From the NCBI GenBank assembly GCA_002118135.1, contig BDIU01000003.1, positions 257 through 44,974 of the forward strand: DNA of 44,718 bases, read 5' to 3'. Both the position numbers and the translations under genes were made by a program. The notes under the pieces were generated by a model. The model saw only the letters and a program-made list of their open reading frames with translations, searched no databases and had not been told where the DNA came from. This DNA is from Trebouxia sp. TZW2008 (taxonomy: Eukaryota > Chlorophyta > Trebouxiophyceae > Trebouxiales > Trebouxiaceae). How positions within the stretch are numbered: the first letter of the stretch is position 1; every line of letters begins with the position of its first letter. Positions 11,789-24,202 of this stretch are shown one piece after another.

Positions 11789-13393
11789 ATGTTGGCCATA
11801 CGGATTGGTGGTGCGCGATTGTTGTCAAGTCGTGCAGCTATGACCAGTGTGTCACCGCAAAGGAGGAAAAAGGTCCTGAAAGGAGTGATCTTTGGTACGC
11901 GCTGCTTGGCGGAGTTGACTGCGTGCTGCTGCACCCGCGTTGCGTTGACCAGTCAGCTTTGTCAGCACAGATATGGACGGCACTTTGACGGAGCCTGTGA
12001 TAGATTTTGCCGAAATGAGGTACACCCGTTGCTTCAGGTATGGGGTGTCCAGTGACTTGCTGCAGACGCTCTCAACGTTGATGCAATACTTTCAGGAGAA
12101 GGTGTGGGGTGCTGACTGGTGACGTGCTGGACACAATAGCTAGTTGGCCTGCAGAGAAGCAAAATGCTGCCAATCAAGCCATCAAAGAGATAGAAGAGGA
12201 GGTACACCTCATTCTTGCCACATGACTGTGTGCATCAATGCACGCATATGATATTGCAAGCCCTGAAAGTGTTCTGGTGTGAAACTGACTGCATTTGTGA
12301 ACAGCAAGCTGCTCAAGATTCCTGTGCCGTATGCATCAGGGGCCTTGCAACCAGACTAGCCTTGCATGTCCGCAATACCAAACAAGGCTCATTGCGTGAC
12401 CCTCCCGAATCGGGTACACTCTGCATACCTTCAACAAAATCTGATTCCAATCACAGACGCTTGTCAAGGGGGTGCTCCGTTTTGCAGGCTCTTCTCAAGA
12501 TGAAGCTGATGCCAGGCTTGCTTGAGCTTTGTGGCTTTTTGGAGGATCAGGGCTTGACAAGGTGCAAATGCAATTGCATGCACTAGCAATGCCTCTGTAT
12601 CATTGCTGAGATGTTCTCTAATCGCTGACATATCAGGCCATCTGCTTCACAATCTGATCAAAGATATGCATGCTGAGCTGTGGCTGACCTGCAGAGGGCT
12701 TGTCACTCGCAATGTGGATGCCAGTGTGCAATACTTCCATGACAACCACTTCAACAAATTGAGTCCCTTCTGGCCTGCTCTCAGTCGTGATTTCAAGCCG
12801 TACAAGCCCAATCCTGACGCTCTTCTGCACATCTGCCAGCAGTGGGGCATACTTCCAGAGCAAGCTATCATGGTTGGTGACTCAGCAAAAGATGATGTAA
12901 GCTTGACCTGTTGCTGCTGTGCATGGTTGTCAGCCTTGTCATGATCATTTGTATGCTTGAAATCAAGACGAGGAAGACGCAGTTTGCTTGATTCAGCAGC
13001 CTATAAGGCTGATTGCATGCGCCACACAGTGGCAAAGTGGTTGTGTCCATTGTAAGGTGCAAGAAGTTCCTTGACCCTTCTAGGTGCACACAAAAGCACT
13101 CAACTACGTCGAGAAGACATGTACGCATTTCCTTATGTCGCTTGCATCTGATGCTTGATCTTATTTTGCAGATTGTGGCAGGTAACAGAGCTGGTATGGA
13201 CACGATATTGCTAGATATGCAGCAGCGCTTTACAAACACATCTCAGCTTGAGGGTGAACTGAAGCCATCCCACATTGTATCTTCTTTGACAGCCATTCCA
13301 GTTGTTCTGGAATCTTGCTACAGTCTTGAAAGGCCTTCCCATCTGGCCAAGGATACAGATGCTCCTCCAGAGACCAGAGCTATGGTTGGCTGA
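11789..13393 (+). CDS. HAD-superfamily hydrolase (haloacid dehalogenase-like phosphatase)
   Basis: Exons 11789-11894, 11971-12019, 12096-12201, 12488-12561, 12695-12896 and 13172-13393 give a 252-residue protein. HAD motif I appears only after splicing: GVIF plus DMDGTLTEPVIDF, with nucleophile Asp and general acid Asp near residues 36 and 38. The motif III Lys lies in KPYKPNPD and motif IV is GDSAKDD, split from the following IVAGNRAGM by an intron. The body (VLTGDVLDTIASWP) resembles the small plant and algal HAD hydrolases of the At2g33255 type, whose substrate is not settled. The first about 25 residues are Arg-rich with few acidic residues, consistent with an organelle transit peptide. 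The start is the first in-frame ATG before the conserved core. Confidence 0.85.
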
Positions 13394-13885
13394 GCAGAAT
13401 GCACCTGCAGAAATTGTTGGACTTAAAACAACACTGACAGACATCTTTGTTGCAGAATCAAGGCAACTTACTGGATCTTTACTGAGACTATGCTCCTGAT
13501 ATCATCAATGTCCATGGGTGTGCTTTCTGCGGCATGCACCTGAAGCTTGATATCATCTCTGCTAGCAAATAGCATATTGACATACTCAGTCTGTCTGAAG
13601 TACGTCACCTGTGTCAATCATGTCCTGACTGGGCAGTAATACCTGCCTTGCGCTTGTTTGTATTGCTGACATTTCGACTGGCCTGCTGTTCGATAGTGAT
13701 TGTCGCATTAGCTACATAGCAGTCATTAACGGAAACTGTTGTCAGTAAGCCTTGCATCAGTCAGCTAGGGCGCAAGAGCTTGTGATTTTTGATCAGCACA
13801 CGGGCAAAGGTGAACCCTAAAGGCAGAAATCGTCTGCATCATTGAAGGCAGCGCTTGCAAGCCTGTGCAGTTTTCATGCTATAAT
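13394..13885. other. Convergent 3' intergenic region
   Basis: The HAD gene (+) and the DNAJC21-like gene (-) converge here. I see no coding signal, repeat array or RNA gene. It presumably contains both 3' untranslated regions and polyadenylation sites. Confidence 0.4.
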
Positions 13886-16800
13886 TTACTTCAGAGCAGC
13901 ATGTCCTGTTGTCTTCAAGTGTGCAAACAACTTATTGCGAGACTGACAGTCCAAGCCACACGTTGCGCATGACGTGCTAAACTGAACTTCGCTTTTATGC
14001 GCTTTGGCAGGCTGATTTTTCTTTTTATGCCTCTTGAGCTTCTTGTATTGCTCATGAGACAACCCTTGATGTGGTGAAGGCTTTTCAGACGAGACTGGGT
14101 CTGACTGATCAGCTGCAGCCTCTTGCAATTGTTCATCTGCTGTTTGACGACCCTGTTCATCATCATCATCATCAGGAGCCTCTGCTGCAGCCAAGTCACC
14201 CTGCATAATCATTGCACACAGCATCAACTGCAGCAAGTGTTGCATTGCACCACGCACCAAAGTGGAGCTTCACGTGCATAGCAATGACTTTCCAACAGTA
14301 TAAGAGGACTTCAAAAACAGCAACAGCATATTTATGCAGCAAGCGCTGCATCAACCACAGCAGCCTGAATGCTTGCAAAGTTCATAGCAGCATCAGATGA
14401 ATGGACAGTTGAAAAGCTGAAGATTGACAGCTGGCCTAATGCATGTTGTCAAATGTCACAATAGGCTGTCAGCTGAGGACCGGATGGTTCAGTGCTGATA
14501 GGCCAGACAAGTCTTGCTCTGGTAAGTCATGTTGGACCAAGCAAGCTGTGACTGAGTATTAAACGCTAGACACAATATCCAGAATGGTGCATCAGAGACA
14601 GGCTCACCATGTCAGAGCCAGTTGCTGCAATTTGGCTGATGTTGGCTGCCTGCACCATGCGCTCCAGCATGTCTTCTTCAGAGGTCTGACTGCCGTTTTC
14701 CTCCTCATTAGATGCGTGTGTGCCATTTGTAGCGGTCTGTTGCATTTCAACAGGTTCTGTAGCTGCTGACTCTTCTCCATCGCTGCTTGCCAGGCCAGAT
14801 GCAGCCCATTGCTGCTGCCTTTTCTTCTTTTTCTGCTTCTTGCTCTTCTTGCGGCTGGGTTGTGTCTGCGCTGGATCTGCAACAAATATCACATTCAGTA
14901 CCCAACGCACACCTAGCAAGACAGAATGCATGCAGCATCAACAAAACATCAGTAGGAGACGTGAGTTGATCACCCAACAGACTGAAGCAGGGAGCCAATA
15001 CGGCCTGCTTGCTTCAATCCCTGAGATGCTGCAGGTAGCATGACAGGCAGTGCTGTAACTGGTTCCGGCACACATGGATACAATAGTAAAACACATTCAA
15101 GTAAGTGCTTACTGAATTCTGACGAACTGTTCTACTTGAACAGATTACAGCAACAATTTTCAGATGCAACAATTATACTAGTTTGGACTATTATGATCTG
15201 ACTGTGACTCGTTAACTCTCTTTTCCAGATCCTTTTCATCTTTCCCTGTTAGGGCGTGTGCAACATGCATGAGCCTGGGAGCTTACACAAAGGTGATGCT
15301 TGCTGACTTGGCTGCTCATCTGGTTCAGAGTCAAGTGCAGCACTGACTGTGGCGTCCTGCTCTTGTTGATCAGGCTCAGCCAGATCGCTGTCAGCGTCAC
15401 CTACAGAGTTGATTTCTGCTTGCTGACCATCTGCACTTGCATCTGAGCCATCTAAGGCCTGTTCCTCTTCCTCCAGTTCAGCTCTGAGAGCTTTCACTGC
15501 CTTCAAATGCTGCTTGCTCCTGCCAGGCACCACAAGCATATGTCAGCAGCATTCATTCATTCTGACGTGTGCTAGACAGGCTCAGCAGGCCCTGCTAGGT
15601 ACAAGTTGGAGCAATCAACTGGCTCCAATCAGTTCAGTCCTATGGTATCCTGAACCATTTGTGTTGAGCATACGCCAGCAGCAGCTATGTTTGTACAGCT
15701 TGCTAAGCGTGCAAGGCAAGAGACGGTATTGAAGTGGCTGTCCTTTGGATGTCTCATAGCATAGCTGAGCCCTGTGTGAGAGCAGTGGTGACTACAGCCT
15801 AGACAACATGTCTTGCTTGTGCGAAATGCATACACTTGGAACGAAGCGTTTGTGTGGGGTTGTCTACAATGGTGCGGCCAGGATAAAAACAGCATGGCTC
15901 TTGCAAACATCTGTAGCACACAGTGCCTCACCTTTCATGATTTGCAAGCGCCTTCTGGCTCTTGAACAACTTGTCACAGACGGCACAGTAGAAGTCATCG
16001 GGGATGAGCTCCTCCTCTTCTTCATCCTGGGAGGCCTCCTGGGCTGCTTGCTGGATCCAGTCAGCTTCTTGCATGTGCAACGCGCGCTGCAGCCGATCCT
16101 GCCTCTCCTGCTCCCGCCTGCGCGCATACACTTGTTATGACCGCTGCTGTTGCCTTTGTTGTAAGCGTGAGTGCTGTTGACAGTGTAATGCATATCTTGC
16201 CTGCATCCTGTGAGCCCTCACCCATGTGACGCAAAAAACATGTGCACGATACAGTACTATCATGCATATGAGCTTTTACCACATGCATTGCAAGCATGCA
16301 GACAAAGGTAGCTGGCCTGATGTGCTGCGAGGTCAGAATTTTAAATATGTATGTGAGGAACATGCTTCAGACATTGTGCGGTGTTGTCTTGAACAGTCAA
16401 GCTCAATGTAAGGTTGGGCTGCACAGCAGAGCTTTTTGTTGCAGACTGGTATGAGCAGACCAGGGTGGCGTTGGGATAGGGAGTCAGACTAACTTCCAGC
16501 ACACAGCAGAATGATGCCAACAGCGTCTTAGCAATCACAAGCTACCATTGTATCCAACCATACACCTTTGGTTGCGTGATTTGTAACACAAGCAGCATGC
16601 CTCTAGAAGCTGGTGTAATAATGTATGCACAAAGGCTCAATGTGATGACTTTGGCGTCGCTGCACCTGAGCTTGTCCTGCTCATCTTTCTCCATTCGCCG
16701 CTTGGCTTCTTCTGCCTGGTGGGCTGCCAGCCTCTTGTCCCTCTTGCGCACAAAGGCAACAAGCTCACGCACCGCATCATTGTGTGTGCGCTTGGCAGAT

Positions 16801-18513
16801 TTCCTCTCCTTCTTGTTGTCGTCCTCCATCAGCCTCCGCACCTGATCAGAAGCATTGTGATCAGCAAGAGCGACATGATCAACATCCAGTCTTGCCAAAC
16901 ACAAAATCAAACCCATGATATGTGGTGGCATTGAACTTGCATGATCAGCTGGCTCTCATGATTGCTTGCGTTACAGAGTTTTAAGCAGCAAGTCCTACTG
17001 CACAGCGTGACCAGGGCTGAAGAATTGCACTGCTTGAGATGCGCTGAAATGGCAGTGTTGCACCTTGGTGAAACTTGTGGCATTACATATTGATGATTTG
17101 CACCTAGGGTGCATGCTCTAGGGCAATCTGCATGCAACACCTGGCGCGGTTGTACAGTGCAGCTGAAGGCCAGACTGACCTTTCTGTTTGGAGCAGCAGC
17201 CGGGTTGTACTTGTCGGCCCAGGCAAAGTCCTTGTGGGTTGAGTAGTTAAGCCAGGTGGAATAGAAAGCAGCAACCTCAGCTCCTGCTGTGCCTGACGTG
17301 CCTGCATGCACAGAAGTATCAGGACGCCATGCACTATGCAATCGATTGACAGGTGTTCTGTCCAGAGAAAATCCTATTTACGCCTATGCCTTTGCAGGGA
17401 CCTTGATGCTGCAGGACTGCTCATGTGACAAGCTAGGGCACATGCTCCCAAATTGCTCATGCTGGCCTTGATCATAAAACTGCACAACAAGCTGGACTGC
17501 ACAACCAAATGGCTAAATTGAATGACTGCAGGGGACATTTTGTTGTGGTGAAAACCAAGAGGGTAAAGAGTGCGTGCTTACCAAAAGCAGGTAGATTTGA
17601 TGCTACAGTCTGATCTTGTTGACGTGACTGTGCTGCTGCTGCTTCTCTTTCTTCTGCAGCAAGCTTCTGGAAAACTGTGCTGTAGACTGTATAGAAGCCC
17701 TACAATGAAGGGTGACACAGTAACACCCCTTAACCAACACAGACTGCACTTTCAAATACACACACTGCATTGCCCGACATAGTAAGCATACTACAACCCT
17801 TTTGAGCAGAATGCCCATTTGAAATGCCCACAAGAGCACACGCATGCAGTGCTTCAGCACAATCTACAGTAACAAATTGTTGAGGCTGCACCTTTGCTCC
17901 ATCGTTGTAGCCGCTGTAGCAGGAGGTGGTGAAATACTGGAAGGGGTCCAGCTCATCTGAAGGCCGCTGCCCAGGAGTCACTCCACCATCCCCGCCTGCT
18001 TGGTGCGTCTCTCCTGACCTCAAGATGGCATCTCTGTGACTGTCATACCTGAAGTGACAATGACTCTTGAGATATCAAACATTGGTATCAGCTCAAGAAT
18101 GATGTATGAGCATGCATGCAGAAAATTCAAGCGCAGAGGACATATGACTGGGTGCAGGGTGCAGCTAAGCCACCATTTGTACTTTGATGCACAGCTGAGA
18201 ACTGACCAAGCCCGCTCGTGCTTATCACTCAGCACTTCATAAGCATTCTGCAGCTCTTTGAACCTCACATCAGCCTCTTCCAAGCGGTGCTGATTTTTAT
18301 CTGCAGGCAGCGGTATGACGTACATCGTCAATACAATGATTTGGTGGTCAAGTCTTCAGGAAGAGCTGGCCTAGGTTGAAGACTGATCAAAGACAAGGAT
18401 GCCGAAGATTGCTTACCTGGGTGCCATTGCAGCGCCGCTTTGCGATATGCCGATTTGAGTAAAGCATCGTCTGCATCCCTGTCTACCCCAAGAACCTCAT
18501 AATGGCACCGCAT
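13886..18513 (-). CDS. DNAJC21: DNAJC21/JJJ1-type J-domain protein with two C2H2 zinc fingers
   Basis: Ten exons (18513-18417, 18300-18207, 18048-17892, 17699-17582, 17301-17180, 16841-16666, 16117-15932, 15516-15287, 14876-14608, 14200-13886) join in phase to about 587 residues. The J domain opens with [12 protein letters not shown]. Its HPD motif (about 31-33) is split by intron 1 and restored on splicing (HPDKNQHR). The family signature follows: DPFQYF, then [31 protein letters not shown] and a KRDKRL-rich charged helix. The first U1-type zinc finger is YCAVC...LANHERSKQH; the second, CATCGLDC...HLKTTGH, ends the protein. JJJ1/DNAJC21 stimulates Hsp70 and helps recycle export factors from cytoplasmic pre-60S ribosomes. 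The linker is acidic and Lys-rich. The boundary near 15516 uses a less usual GAG acceptor. Confidence 0.92.
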
Positions 18514-18901
18514 TTCGCACTATCAGAGCTGCATGCACTGCACTAAGGGAGAGCGTCGTGGCTGCTTGCAAGAAGCGGGTCGGCAACTGATCCTAGTGAC
18601 GAGCTGCCTCCTTGGATGATTCCACAGCGATATCGAGTTCGTTTGATCAACGTACTCGCAAGGCAAGGAAGTGCGAGTTCCGTGACAGAGGGTTTGACAG
18701 GGTCGGCATGCAGTCAACGCAGCTCCGGCATTTCGAAAGTTTCACGAGACAAGTTGTGAGCAATCGAGCAGCCCACAACAAGCCTTTGCCGCTTTGCTTG
18801 CATAGCGTTTGCACTTCGTATTTGGTGTGCATTGGCGTCCAAATCTCGCCACGGCCAGTTGCGCTTGCGCCCGACTGCCTTCATATAGACCAACAGAGTG
18901 A
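18514..18901. promoter_or_regulatory. Divergent promoter region between DNAJC21-like and HugZ-like genes
   Basis: About 390 bp separate two start codons that face away from each other. The segment 18540-18760 has frequent CG dinucleotides (ACGAGC, GATATCGAGTTCG), unlike the adjacent gene bodies, consistent with a promoter CpG island serving both genes. No TATA-like element is convincing. Confidence 0.45.
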
Positions 18902-21522
18902 ATGCCGCACGGAACCTTATCGACGTTCCAAAAGGCACTTGTGCAGTCCTCACTAGCAGCAGCTCCTGCGCCCGTTCATCAAAGTGCCCCCGAACTACGC
19001 TGTTCAAGAAGGCCTAAGTCCGTGCACAGGCACAGGCATGGACTAAAACCAATCACCTTGACAGTGTCAGCCACACAGCCCAGCAGAAACAGTGGTGGCC
19101 AAGGTCCAAAAGGCAAAGTTGGCGAGCTAGGATTGAAAACGCCCGATGTGCTGCATTTCTCAGAAGCAATTGGCAGCACAGGTGCAACTTAGACTAGAGC
19201 TGCCATAACACAACAATGTCTTTATAACGACTGCTTGGGTGACCAAGAAGATTGTCCCTACTCAGAGACCCCACTGCAGTCAACTGTTTGGCTGCTTTCT
19301 AGTTGCCTTGTCTTTGCATCAAGATTGTCATCATATCAAGTGTCCTTGTCAGGAGAACTTACTGTACTAATTTGAAAGCAAGGCTGCTGACATGATCTAC
19401 TTCCTGCAGCCCTTGTTCAGTCACCAGGGCAGACTGCACAGCCAGCCAACACAGAGCCCAGCTCACTACTTGGCACAGAGGCCAGCACAGGGGCGCCAAA
19501 TTCAAGTGGTGTCAAAAGTGCCACTTTGCGCTATGATCTGCCCACGCCAGCTGTAGCTGTCCGCAACCTGGTCAGTCACCATGCTCAGTGCATGGAAGCA
19601 CAGTATCTGCTGCAACTCCAGTGCATACAGTCATGCACAAGACGGAATGGATGATGTCACCCGATCACAGGCAGCGGCAACAATGAGGCAGCTATCTTGC
19701 CAAGCGCAAAGTACTGTGTCAGTGCATTGCCCCTTGGAGGGGTCTTGCATCTTGCTGGAATAGCTGCTCAAAGCTGCTTGATCCTGCTTGCATCATCATA
19801 AGTTGCCAATAGCATGTGCAACAGGCACACCAGATCTTTCTGCCCAAGGGTACCAGTTCTGACAAGTATTGACTTTGTGCCAGGTGGAGCTAGCGCAGTA
19901 TGCACATCTATGCACCATCATGTCCAACATGCATCACCGCCGCTCGGGCTACCCCTTTGGCACTATTGTGGATTTTGCCTCAGATGGTGCTGGCTGCCCC
20001 CTTTTCTGCTTATCCCCCCTAGCCATTCACACCCGTAACATCATGGAGGATGCGCGCTGCTCCCTAGTGGTGCAGATGCCCGGCTGGACCGGCATGGCTA
20101 ATGCTAGAGTCACCATCTTTGGTGATGTGTACCAGCTGCCTCCTGACATGCATCAAGCTGCACGTGAGGTATGGAGTCACCCCTGGTTTGGAAGGCATGC
20201 AGCATCAACAAAAATTGCATCCTGACATGCATCAGGCTGCGCATGAGGTGAAACATGTGCCTTGCTGTGCATGGCCCATGCTCGTGATGTGTATCAGCTG
20301 CCTCCTGGCATACCCTTGACTGTGTCAATGGCACATGCTTCAATCACATCGGTTGATGCATGCTAGCCCTGTAACTCATCCACTTGGTGTATGCAGATCT
20401 ATGCTGCTAAGCATGCCAAAGAGAGGCGAGGTCAGTGGGTATCTGGCAATCTGGTCTTCTTCCGCATGCACCGCATCCTAGACATCTACTTTGTGGGTGG
20501 CTTTGGGACAGTGCAGTGGGTGGATGTGGCGGACTACATGGCCACACGGCCTGACAGCATTGTTGCTGCAGACCCTCAGCAAACTATCTCTGTGAGTATC
20601 TCTCTGGAAGCAAGTGTGCATAAGTCTGGGTGGCATGCTGTGCTACAGAGTATTGCTGTAAGTCTGAGCTACATGCTGTGCCACAGTGTGTTGCTGTAAG
20701 TCGAGCTGCACGCTGTGTCACACACTTTGCTATGCTTGTATGCGTATGGTTGAACTTCCTGAGGCAATACTCCACACAGAAATCGTCATCCTGCCCTACT
20801 CAGTGAGGCAATTGGCCTCAAATTGTTGCATACACAACTGGGCTCACTTCACAGCAGCATTGATATGTCATTTTGACGTCAGAGGAATGTTGCATAAGGC
20901 ATTAGCTTAGGCGTGTGCAACACATAAGTAGGCAACCTGGAGTGTGTCTGATGTGCAGGTCCTCAATAAAAAGTTTGACATGTCTTTGAGGAAATTGCTT
21001 TGTCGAAAGTTGCGGCCACATGTTGATGAGGCTGTGCTGATCTCCATTGACAAGCTGGGGGCAGATGTGCGGGTTCGTGTGGGCACTGACTACAGCGTGG
21101 AACGTATTGGCTGGCAAAATGTAAGCCAGCATTTGCCTTTGCTCCTGCTGTGACTGCTGAGTGATCGACACTGCTAGGCAGCGCACGTAACAAGTGGCAG
21201 GCTTCTTGTACCAAAAGCATGCTCTGTCCTGCCTGCGTATTGTGTATTGATTTTCTACACTTGCTCACAGACATGTTCTGCGCACGGTGCTGGTCTGTGG
21301 TTCCTGATGAGTGTTCGGCTGCTGTCTGCTTTTGCAAGCAAGTAGCTTGTCTATCGCACTTGGTGCATGCTTTGTGTGGCTGTATCTCTATGTGCTGACA
21401 AGAACTATTGTTTGCAGCATGTACACACACAAGAGGATGCTGTCAAGGCAATGGAAGAGCTGATAAAGCTTGACAGCACAGCCATGGTCAGACCCCGCTC
21501 AGATGTCAGAACGCTCCTTTGA
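18902..21522 (+). CDS. Plastid HugZ-like FMN-binding split-barrel / DUF2470 protein
   Basis: Exons 18902-19181, 19410-19570, 19884-20168, 20397-20591, 20959-21120 and 21418-21522 join in phase to 395 residues. The first about 90 residues are Ser/Ala/Arg-rich and look like a chloroplast transit peptide. The middle (LCTIMSN...GYPFGTIVDFASDGAG...FCLSPLAIHTRNI...DARCSLVVQ) is the pyridoxamine-5'-phosphate-oxidase-like split barrel. The part after GFGTVQWVDVADY matches the DUF2470 region found in HugZ-like heme oxygenases and in plant PPOX-family chloroplast proteins (At1g51560/At3g03890 type). Likely role: heme or tetrapyrrole binding or degradation in the plastid. A glutamyl-tRNA-reductase-binding-protein relative is the main alternative. 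Introns 3 and 4 contain local repeats. Confidence 0.82.
20120..20312 (+). repeat. Exon 3 end of HugZ-like gene with two partial copies in intron 3
   Basis: The exon end at about 20120-20168 (GATGTGTACCAGCTGCC ... CATCAAGCTGCACGTGAGGT) is echoed in the following intron. Positions about 20220-20252 repeat the right half (CTGACATGCATCAGGCTGCG then CATGAGGT), including an AG/GT junction. Positions about 20284-20311 repeat the left half (GTGATGTGTATCAGCTGCCT). Both copies are direct and diverged. Confidence 0.8.
20621..20733 (+). repeat. Three tandem copies of a 37-38 bp unit in intron 4
   Basis: Units at 20621-20658, 20659-20696 and 20697-20733 each begin TAAGTC and contain a GCTGTG core (ATGCTGTGCTACAG, ATGCTGTGCCACAG, ACGCTGTGTCACAC). 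They abut with no spacer. Divergence rises from unit to unit, indicating an old tandem duplication inside the intron. Confidence 0.8.
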
Positions 21523-22613
21523 AGCTGCAAACAAGCGTGATGCCATGTTCCCCTTATTCAGTAGTGTGTATCACGGTATGTAGCAAATAGGACTTAGATC
21601 TTAGACAGTCCACACGCGCCCTATTGTCGCAGTTGACTTGGGTGACTTCTGCATGCTTCTGCAGCACTACAGTGAAAGGTGACAACTGCAGATATAGATC
21701 AAGGATACTGATGCTGCTTCAAGGCTGGCCCAGTCATTTTTGGTCGATCCATTGCTGTCTCAGGCAGCAGTCTGAGCTTGTCATGCTGAATTCTATGCTT
21801 TGAGGGTTCATTCATGATTTGAGCACCAGCTAGTGACTTGAATTTGTGGTTTGCGCATTTAGGAAGCTGCGTGGCCATGACTGCTTCAGTAAACTTGACC
21901 GTTGTGCTTGTACTTTTGAAGCTTGCTGCTGATTTTCCGATGAACTGGTCTGGAGTCACAGACCTTGGTTGATGAATCACACTCCTTGCCGACCTATACT
22001 CGCTGAGAAAGCTTTCAAGATATCAGGCAGCTGCACTTGCTCAAGTGAGCTTTGATATTATGCATATGCGAGTCTACTGTTTCGCACAACTGTCAGACTC
22101 ATTTAAAGCCCAAGACTGGCCATCTAAACAATAACTTGTGCAGACACTGGAGTCGCATGGATGGCATCCTGTAAACCGTGCTTGCTGATCCGGCATGATC
22201 TGCATAAGCCTCAACAACAATCAAAGGCGCAAGATCAGACAAGGCATTGTTCACATGCACACTAAGATGTTCACAATCTGCACAGATGAGACCCCATGCA
22301 TCTGCTGTTTAGCTGAAAGGCACGTCATTGCAAACAAGTTCAACAAACTGCTGTCTCAAACCAACATACGCATCTATATTAGCTTCACTTTGCTGGTAAC
22401 ATGAACAGGGCAAATCTACAGAGTCTATTGTCTGACGCTAGTGTTGAGGCGGCAGGAAACCATCTGGGCAGTTTGCAATCAGCTGGCAGCACACATAATT
22501 TCATGCACTATGTAAAAATGAACTGCTTCATAGCTGCAAGCAGACATTCCAATTGCAGCACTTCCTCCATGCCAGTCAAAAAGTCACATGATGTGAGAAG
22601 AAGGAAAAGTTTT
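21523..22613. other. Convergent intergenic region, no supported gene
   Basis: This is about 1.1 kb between the ends of the HugZ-like (+) and RIQ-like (-) genes. An uninterrupted minus-strand frame at 21980-21699 (93 codons) and plus-strand frames near 22195-22637 have no recognisable motif and no supporting splice structure. I treat the stretch as 3' untranslated plus spacer sequence. Confidence 0.35.
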
Positions 22614-23907
22614 CTATGCTATGAGGTCCTGTTGTAGGGCACTGAGTAGGCTTGCTCCGCCAAAAGCTGCAGTGCCGCCAACTAAACAACCTAGAGCAGC
22701 TACAGCCTGAGCTGCCACTAACGGGGTGCTGGAGTCTGGCACTACATAAACCAAAAGAGGCCCAGCTGCGTACAGCGCAAAGGCAAGGCGGTACAACAGC
22801 CCTGGTGTTTTCCTGCAGCACACACAAAGCTGTGTTTTTGACAGCCTTGCCTCTGAGTGCAGCCAAGAGGCTGACAACCCTTGAGCATTGTGAGCTGAAA
22901 GACAAGCAGCCCTCATGCAGGCGCATCACTGCGCATGCATGTGCAGTATTGCTGGTTTTAACTGAGGCATGCACACCAAACAGGCCACAAGTGCGACAGC
23001 TGCATATTGCTGAGGTTCAGACAAGCTGTCATAGGGTGTCAATGCACTGACTGGGGTCCCACTGCTGCCATAGGGGACTAAATGCACTGACTGAGGCCAA
23101 GGATGCTTTCAGCACAACTGTCATTGCATACCTGTCAGCAGCAGCAGACAGCAGCCCAAGTGACTCAGCCTTGGACAGCAGGCCAGTCCGCTCAATGAAT
23201 GTCAGAGTCACACCGTTCTTCTCCAGCAGAGTGAGCAAGCCTGCCTTTTCAAGCTTAGACAACAGACGCAGCTGCTGTACCCTGCAATCAGCATAGACTG
23301 TGTCAATGAACGATAAGTGGATGACACATGCACCATGGCTTTTGCTTTTTGCAGAATCAGGCATGCCAGCATGCAATTGCAGAAAGTTGCCATAGCTTTC
23401 ATTCTGTGCAAAAATGAGCCATGTAGGCTTGCGATCGCAAAGGACTTGCGATGTACACCTTGCAAGCAGCAGAGGAGCTGATGTGCCGGTTCCTGTAGGT
23501 CTGAAATCGGCTCCTTTGCTCTGAGCTATCTCTGTCCCCTGTAACATGTTTGACATGTTCATTGTCGCAAAGATGTCACAACTGGCCAAAACTGGCAGTG
23601 TTAGGTTGGGAGTGAACGAGTTGTGCAACTATGGTGCTGAGAAAAGACAAGCAGCACCACCTGCCTGCTTGATTTTCTTTTTGATAAGCGTGCCGAAGCT
23701 TGGCTTGCTGGACTGTTTGGACTGTTTGGGCTTGAGCTTTTGGGTTCCCTTCCGAGTAGGGGGTTTCAGTTTCTGAGAAACGCTCAACACCGGCTGGACG
23801 GCTGATCGCGAGCGCTTAAGCGATTCGCTTGAGTGAACAGGATTGCGTAATCGCATCAAAGCGCTTCGCGAATGATCGATGCGCAGCATCGATGCCGTCT
23901 GCATCAA
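22614..23907 (-). CDS. RIQ/DUF1118-family thylakoid membrane protein
   Basis: Exons 23907-23661, 23492-23459 (34 nt), 23281-23132 and 22812-22614 join in phase to 209 residues. The N-terminus is basic and Ser-rich (chloroplast transit peptide). The mature part reads GTGTSAPLLLARVQQLRLLS followed by repeated leucine-rich helices (KLEKAGLLTLLEKNG, ERTGLLSKAESLGLL). It ends with two hydrophobic segments around LAFALYAAGPLLVYVV and LGCLVGGTAAF. This arrangement is that of plant RIQ1/RIQ2 proteins, which influence grana stacking, LHCII organisation and non-photochemical quenching. The 34-nt second exon is supported by phase on both sides and by the ARV-type family sequence that it completes. An alternative start lies six codons downstream. 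Confidence 0.83.
23030..23101. repeat. Two-unit direct repeat in RIQ-like intron 3
   Basis: About 23031-23061 and 23070-23100 share CATAGGG and AATGCACTGACTG(A/G)GG cores. They lie just inside the intron that begins after the exon ending at 23132. This is a short diverged tandem duplication. Confidence 0.6.
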
Positions 23908-24202
23908 GCCTATAGGACCTGATCAGGGCTGCACTGAAGCCTCCTAGGCGGATGACAGGTCTGCGGTCAATGGCTTCCGATCACGCTAGCGCTGCATCTT
24001 TGCGTTCCAGACGCTTGTCCCGCTGCTGCTGCTTGGCGATCGCAAGCCCGTGCGCGACATGCAGCGATGCAAAAGATATGGTTTGGATTGATGCAAAATT
24101 TAACACTCGATGCAACATGTGTCATCAAAGGCCAAATTGCATTTTCATTTTATGCAGCTTCAATGGCACAAGCATGTGAATGCATTCAGGCAGCCTCGAC
24201 GA

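Noticed and set aside
18411..18425. J-domain HPD motif seems to read HPG
   Set aside because: The unspliced frame runs into intron 1. Joining CACCCAG to the next exon's ATAAAAATCAG restores HPDKNQ.
21699..21980. 93-codon minus-strand open frame between convergent genes
   Set aside because: No motif, no transit-like start, no splice logic; likely 3' untranslated sequence.
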